From the NCBI GenBank assembly GCA_018340805.1, contig JACMZG010001914.1, positions 23,305,943 through 23,369,942 on the forward strand: DNA of 64,000 nt. The letters are read 5' to 3'. Positions 59,301 through 64,000 of the stretch are shown here, in pieces. The notes beneath the pieces were generated by a model, which was not told where the DNA came from, did not search any database, and worked only from the letters and a program-made list of their open reading frames with translations. The position numbers were made by a program, and so were the translations under genes. Source of the stretch: Microvelia longipes (Eukaryota > Arthropoda > Insecta > Hemiptera > Veliidae). Position 1 is the stretch's first letter. Every line of letters starts with the position of its first letter.

Positions 59301-62300
59301 ATTAATTGCAATAGTGACTAACAGCATTTGACTTCTAAAAGAATTAGAATACACTTTTTTATTTTTTACCATTAACAGAAATAATATTTGATATCTATAT
59401 TTTTTTCTCAGCATATTTGAGTGATGCGAATAATCTATATGTCGTAATAGTGTGCACTGTATTAATATTAAGTTCTATAAACACACTATATAAATAATAT
59501 ATGTCAATGTTAAAATAGTGCATAACAGAGTTATTATAATTAATGCCTAAATCTACTCTAGGATAAGAAATTATTTAAGCAATTGTAGATAAGATCTATC
59601 TAAAACTGTATTTCTCATTAAAAGTTTATTCTCTAGATGTTAATATTATGGACTGACATGAACATAGTGACTTCTCATATTTTTCTTTTACTCTTCTTAT
59701 ACCTGTTATAGTGTTGTAAAATTATATATATACTTTCTTATAGATACAATTTTTATTTTTCTTAGATTGATATTAATATGTTATGACTACTTTCGATTAT
59801 CATATATTTATAATCTTTTTGCTATGATCTATCATCATAGTGGTCCTCTAATGGCTAAAGCAGCCATGTATGCTATAGATCATTATTTTGAATATTAATA
59901 ACTATAATAGTGATTGCTAGCGGGGTAAGGAGCACAATATTTTATGTGTATTATAAATATAAATCTCATGTGAGTGATAAGAGAAGAAATAGTAGCTTTA
60001 GATTATCTAAAAGTAAATAAGTTTAAAATAATTATAGTTTGAACAAACAAGGCACATAAACTTATGCGTTCTAAGAGTAACATTTATACAAATCTATGTA
60101 TAATAAGAATAAGAGAAAATTAAGGATAATTTAATATACACTAAAAGATATTGAGCGGATTTAGTGTTGTTTGCTCACGATATTAAGAGCTAACAATTCA
60201 GACCTTTCTAATATTAAATCTTTACGAACATCAATATGACCTACATTTTCTATATTCTATTATATCTCTATATAAATCTATAACGGGTTTAACTAAATAG
60301 ATATTAGTGACTTTAAACTTTTTATGAAATAAAACTATAATAATTATACTTTTCATATTTCTATCTTATTTTTAATGAATTTAATATATTTACTTATGTT
60401 AATATATAATTAGAATTTTCCAATTTTTTTACATAGATCTTAAGCTAAACCCGATTTCCAGTGCATTACTAAAAAGGTCGTGTTCCTTGATATACTATTA
60501 TCATTCAGTCAAACTGTCCTATTCTTCTTATCGAGAAAGATCACAAATAAAAAAGTTTTATATCACGAATAATAAGTATTTTTAGACACGAAGACAAATA
60601 ATCACTCATAATGTATTAAAGTTCCTCAACTGTCTCTCTCTAATTGACCAGCATATTTCAGTCTTTTATAGTTATTGCTAATATGTACAAGTGTCTATTA
60701 GTATCCCAAACGAACTGTTTATAGAGACACTTAGAAAAAAAAAATGCAGCGAGTCTCCACTGTGATAAAATAATAGTAAGGGATGGATTGTAATTTAGAA
60801 AATTGGTACTCTTTACATTGACAGCTGCAAATGCTGGGAGTATATCGATCTGGTGGTTTCTATGGTTATCCTTTTGTATGAGGTGACTCAAAGGAAGATG
60901 CATATACCTATAAAATGTATAGTAGTAAACCTCCTTAAAAACTGGCCCTATCAAGATAATTATGTATTTATAAATACTATGTTATTTTTATTACTCCAGT
61001 CTTTACTCCTCGTCACTTCTAATTAATTATTAAGATATCTCGAAAAAAAAAATTGAAACGGATGATTTTCCTTTTTTTTTAAACATAAAATGGACACTAA
61101 AACAAGATTATATATCAAACATATTTTGAAGGAGCTTTGTTTTGTGTTTATATATGAGCTTTCTTGATTAGATTCTAATAATTGAGATTGTGTCCAATAT
61201 CACACTCCTTAATGTTACGAAAATAAATGCAGATTAAAAAAATGGGAAGATTACTAAATATGATGAGGATGAATGCTAAGATGGACTACTTCATTATTTA
61301 TAATATCAATTTAGTAATTCGACCATTAGTTTATGACACGATATAATGATATACCCTCAACCAATTACTTCGCTGTATAAATTCTCTCATATAAATTAAT
61401 GTCTCATATTATTATAGTAAGAAGAAGAAAATAAAGACTTTGACATCGCCTCACTTATAATATGCTAAATCTCAGATTTATTTAACATGATTAAGAATAA
61501 ATGTTAGGCTAACGAGTATATAAATTATTATAACTAATTGATTGTGGATTAAATAATTCACAACTGATGAGACAAGACTTCATTTATTATATACAAGCAT
61601 ACTTATAATAAATATTTTGACATAACAACATTTGGAGATATTAAGAATTTAAATAGATTTTTATACGATATTCAACTACTTGTTATAATGATAAATACAA
61701 GGAACCCATTTGGATATAAAATAAGCGTAATTAGAAGACTGATTCCAGTACTATCTACTCTGCTATCCTTCATTGTCAATAGAATCTACTACATCTTTTT
61801 ATCCAATCAACGACGCCTCTCCTCTTTATACGGTCTCACGTTTGATACATGTTACCTCTCGTGATACATGGCCTCTTCTCTTTTACTGTAATAAAAATAT
61901 CATCGCGTGCCTAATCAAATGTTAATATCCTGATTCTACCTGTTCCGTTTGTTATTAGGTCATGTTCTTTGTTAAAGGACTAAGTTTAATTAAAATATAA
62001 ATAGTTAATCATTTTTCTCTTTGGAGAGACTTATTTTAGACATTACTCATATATGATAACAAAATTACTATATGCTTCTCTCACACGGAAATTTGAATCC
62101 TCGCTATACTTTTACACTGTGATACGTAGGACTCAGACGTGTTGTTCTCTTCTTGTTTATTTTCTTTTGATTTCATACATGATATCTTGTTTTCTATTAC
62201 TGTTTTACCTAACTCGCCACAAATCTCTCTCGTCATTTCTTCGTCCATGCTCACTCTCCAATCAACTAAACTTCTGTGTTACATACAAGGCCGCAGTGAG

Positions 62301-63510
62301 ATAAGTGTTTAGGTCTGGTGTAAGCAGTGTGTCTATTATAACCTTTATTTTGGTTCTCAACTCACCAGAGTGCACCTTGTAAGTTAAAATACACCCGTCT
62401 CCAAAGCAATGCAGGGTTAGCTCAGATCCTTTATGTACATTAAATTAGTATTTTCTTACTCGTAAATAAAGAGAGTTATATAATGAATGACTGTTTATAG
62501 AATCCTCAGGTGATGTCCCCCGAGTGGTATGTGAATAGCAACGTCTCTGAGATAATCGTACACAAGCGAGATTCACACCATGATTGTTGGAGGGGAGGGT
62601 AAACCTCCTGGGTGGTGACTCACAATACTCTATAGACAACTGTGGTTGTCTCTGAAATGCTATACCTGCTATGCTACAGTCGCGCGGCTGGCACAATGTA
62701 ATAGATGTAATCGGAAAGGAGTTCATATGCATGTGTTCAGAGGTGCCTTAGATAACTAAGATAAGTGCTATTTGTGTAAGCTCTGTATTGTATGTAGATT
62801 GTGTTTATTAGATAGTCGTACGCATATGTCTCGTGTTTGCTCCTAAGAATACCTAATTACTTAATATCTCGCTCACAATAAATAGTTGACTTTAATTACA
62901 AGTACGGCTATATTATTTTTAGCGATTTTGACTCTCCTTTGCTCTCAATTACGCTTTTGTGTATTTTCTTATCGGCTCTTATCTCTCTTGAATGTACACT
63001 ATATAACTTGCCTATCAAAAATACGCACCAGTTGAATAACATCTTGTCAAGTAATAGCACGTGTGAATAGAACCGCGCCACTGAAACCGTGTTGTCCTCA
63101 ACTCGGGCTAGTATGAAAAGTGTGTGAGCTCGTAATATCTCGTGGTTTCCTGAATATAAAATTCTACGTTACTGGAGTAATATCCTACTCTATAGCTTTG
63201 GCCTAACAGCGTACACTCAATAGACCGTTGGTTTCATTTAAACCACAAGTGGGCTCTTTGTATTCTCTCGACATATAAAGATGTTGTTGTTTATACCGTG
63301 TGTTATCTATAACTAATACCATAAGAGATACGTTACTAGAGAAGACAAAGTCTATTTCAATTCATTGAGGAGCTTGAAACACCTAATTAGAGATCGTAGG
63401 GGCTCTGCGTAACCTCATTAAAACCTCCTTTAAGAGTGAATTAATGTTATACTAAATTAATTGTTGTCTGCTTTTTACACATCGTTTGTGTTGTGTTTGA
63501 ATTTTAAACC
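56361..63510. other. long stretch without recognisable features
   Basis: About 7 kb of AT-rich DNA in which I find no SINE, foldback, satellite or coding signature. Short frames (57628-57837, 59169-59414, 60658-60954, 62053-62304, 62445-62732) have no family motif. At 63395-63425 GGGGCTCTGCGTAACCTCAT is the reverse complement of the family C edge at 5697-5720. Confidence 0.35.
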
Positions 63511-63514
63511 ATTC

Positions 63515-63760
63515 AATAGATAGTATAAGTTAGGTATAATAGTACAATGATAAGTATAGTATAGTAAGTAAATAGTTCAATAGTATAGTATAAGTATAGT
63601 ATAATAGTGCAATAGTATAGGTACATATAGGTATAGTATAGGTATAATAGTACAATAGTATAGATATAGTATAGGTATAATAGTTCAATAGTTATAGGTA
63701 TAGTTTACGTATAAGTATAGGAATGGTATAGGTATAATAGTACAACAGTATAGGTATAAG
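63515..63760 (+). repeat. minisatellite, TATAGGTATAATAGTACAAT type
   Basis: About ten degenerate units combining AGTATAGGTATAATAGTACA and ATAGTATAGTATAAGTA, with variable lengths of roughly 20-30 bases. Confidence 0.85.
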
Positions 63761-64000
63761 TTACTGTAATTTGATTCTGTTGAATTTATTATACTAATAA
63801 CCGAAGGTGTCTCATTACTTTTTCCATGTTTCGGAATTCAACTGACAGAAGCCCTCTAGTTAATATATCTCTATTCTTATCTCTAATTATCATCAGCAGA
63901 GAGATAAAATTTTATAGGGGCCCTATTGGTTGAATTTTAAAACACCGAAAAATTAACCTGAATACCTTCGACTATTTTATATAATGAAATAAAACAGAAC
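63761..64000. other. window end, possible repeat shared with window start
   Basis: TTAACCTGAATACCTTCGAC and the next 25 bases resemble 139-178 (GTAACCTGAACTCCTTTGAC). No gene is visible. Confidence 0.4.

Noticed and set aside
62445..62732. 95-codon minus frame in a GC-richer patch
   Set aside because: I looked for SINE family A in reverse orientation (ACCTCCTGGGTGGTGACTC) and for protein motifs. Neither held up over more than a few bases.

Overview
The window looks like AT-rich, repeat-dominated, gene-poor nuclear DNA from a eukaryote, most likely an invertebrate animal. The grounds are tRNA-derived SINEs ending in ATT or AAAT runs, a Penelope-like retroelement remnant, a hAT-like element, long AT microsatellites, several satellites, and no bacterial gene organisation. 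I cannot name the species. No open reading frame exceeds 137 codons, and I found no intact host protein gene, rRNA or functional tRNA. The coding traces I can support are transposon relics: a Penelope-like RT/GIY-YIG pseudogene (7457-8398, minus), a probable LINE C-terminus (44562-44696, plus) and a doubtful Penelope-like trace (26532-27123, minus).

Layout. 1-7 kb: a poly-G tract, AT repeats, a perfect 23-bp hairpin, dispersed family C copies, a tRNA-Leu/Ser-like SINE and a roughly 62-bp satellite (4105-5460). 7-10.2 kb: the Penelope-like element with inverted ends, then a large palindrome around an AT tract and a second perfect hairpin. 10-20 kb: mostly featureless, with a SINE, a diverged foldback element (18.1-18.5 kb) and small repeats. 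20-27 kb: a 580-bp foldback (20482-21058), family B copies, a second family C copy, and a 121-bp GC-rich block of GNA-loop hairpins (25924-26044) beside a hammerhead-like motif. 28-33 kb: tandem arrays of about 24, 15 and 81 bp, and a full-looking family B copy. 34.6-35.2 kb: a MITE inside an AT array. 38.3-40.9 kb: a 2.57-kb hAT-like composite element with an imperfect 8-bp target duplication, containing a foldback built from tRNA-like SINE heads. 42-52 kb: SINE, LINE and family B fragments. 52.5-63.5 kb: AT-rich sequence without recognisable units except one SINE, which carries many short insertions; a minisatellite closes the window.

Nothing here forms a pathway or operon. The architecture is nested mobile elements. 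Recurrent themes are inverted-repeat elements (at least six), tRNA-like pol III promoter heads reused in several families, and the word GCTTCGC/GCGAAGC recurring in otherwise unrelated repeats. Ragged single-base gaps in two satellites and the two poly-G runs of exactly 20 suggest imperfect long-read consensus in places, so small indels should be read with caution.
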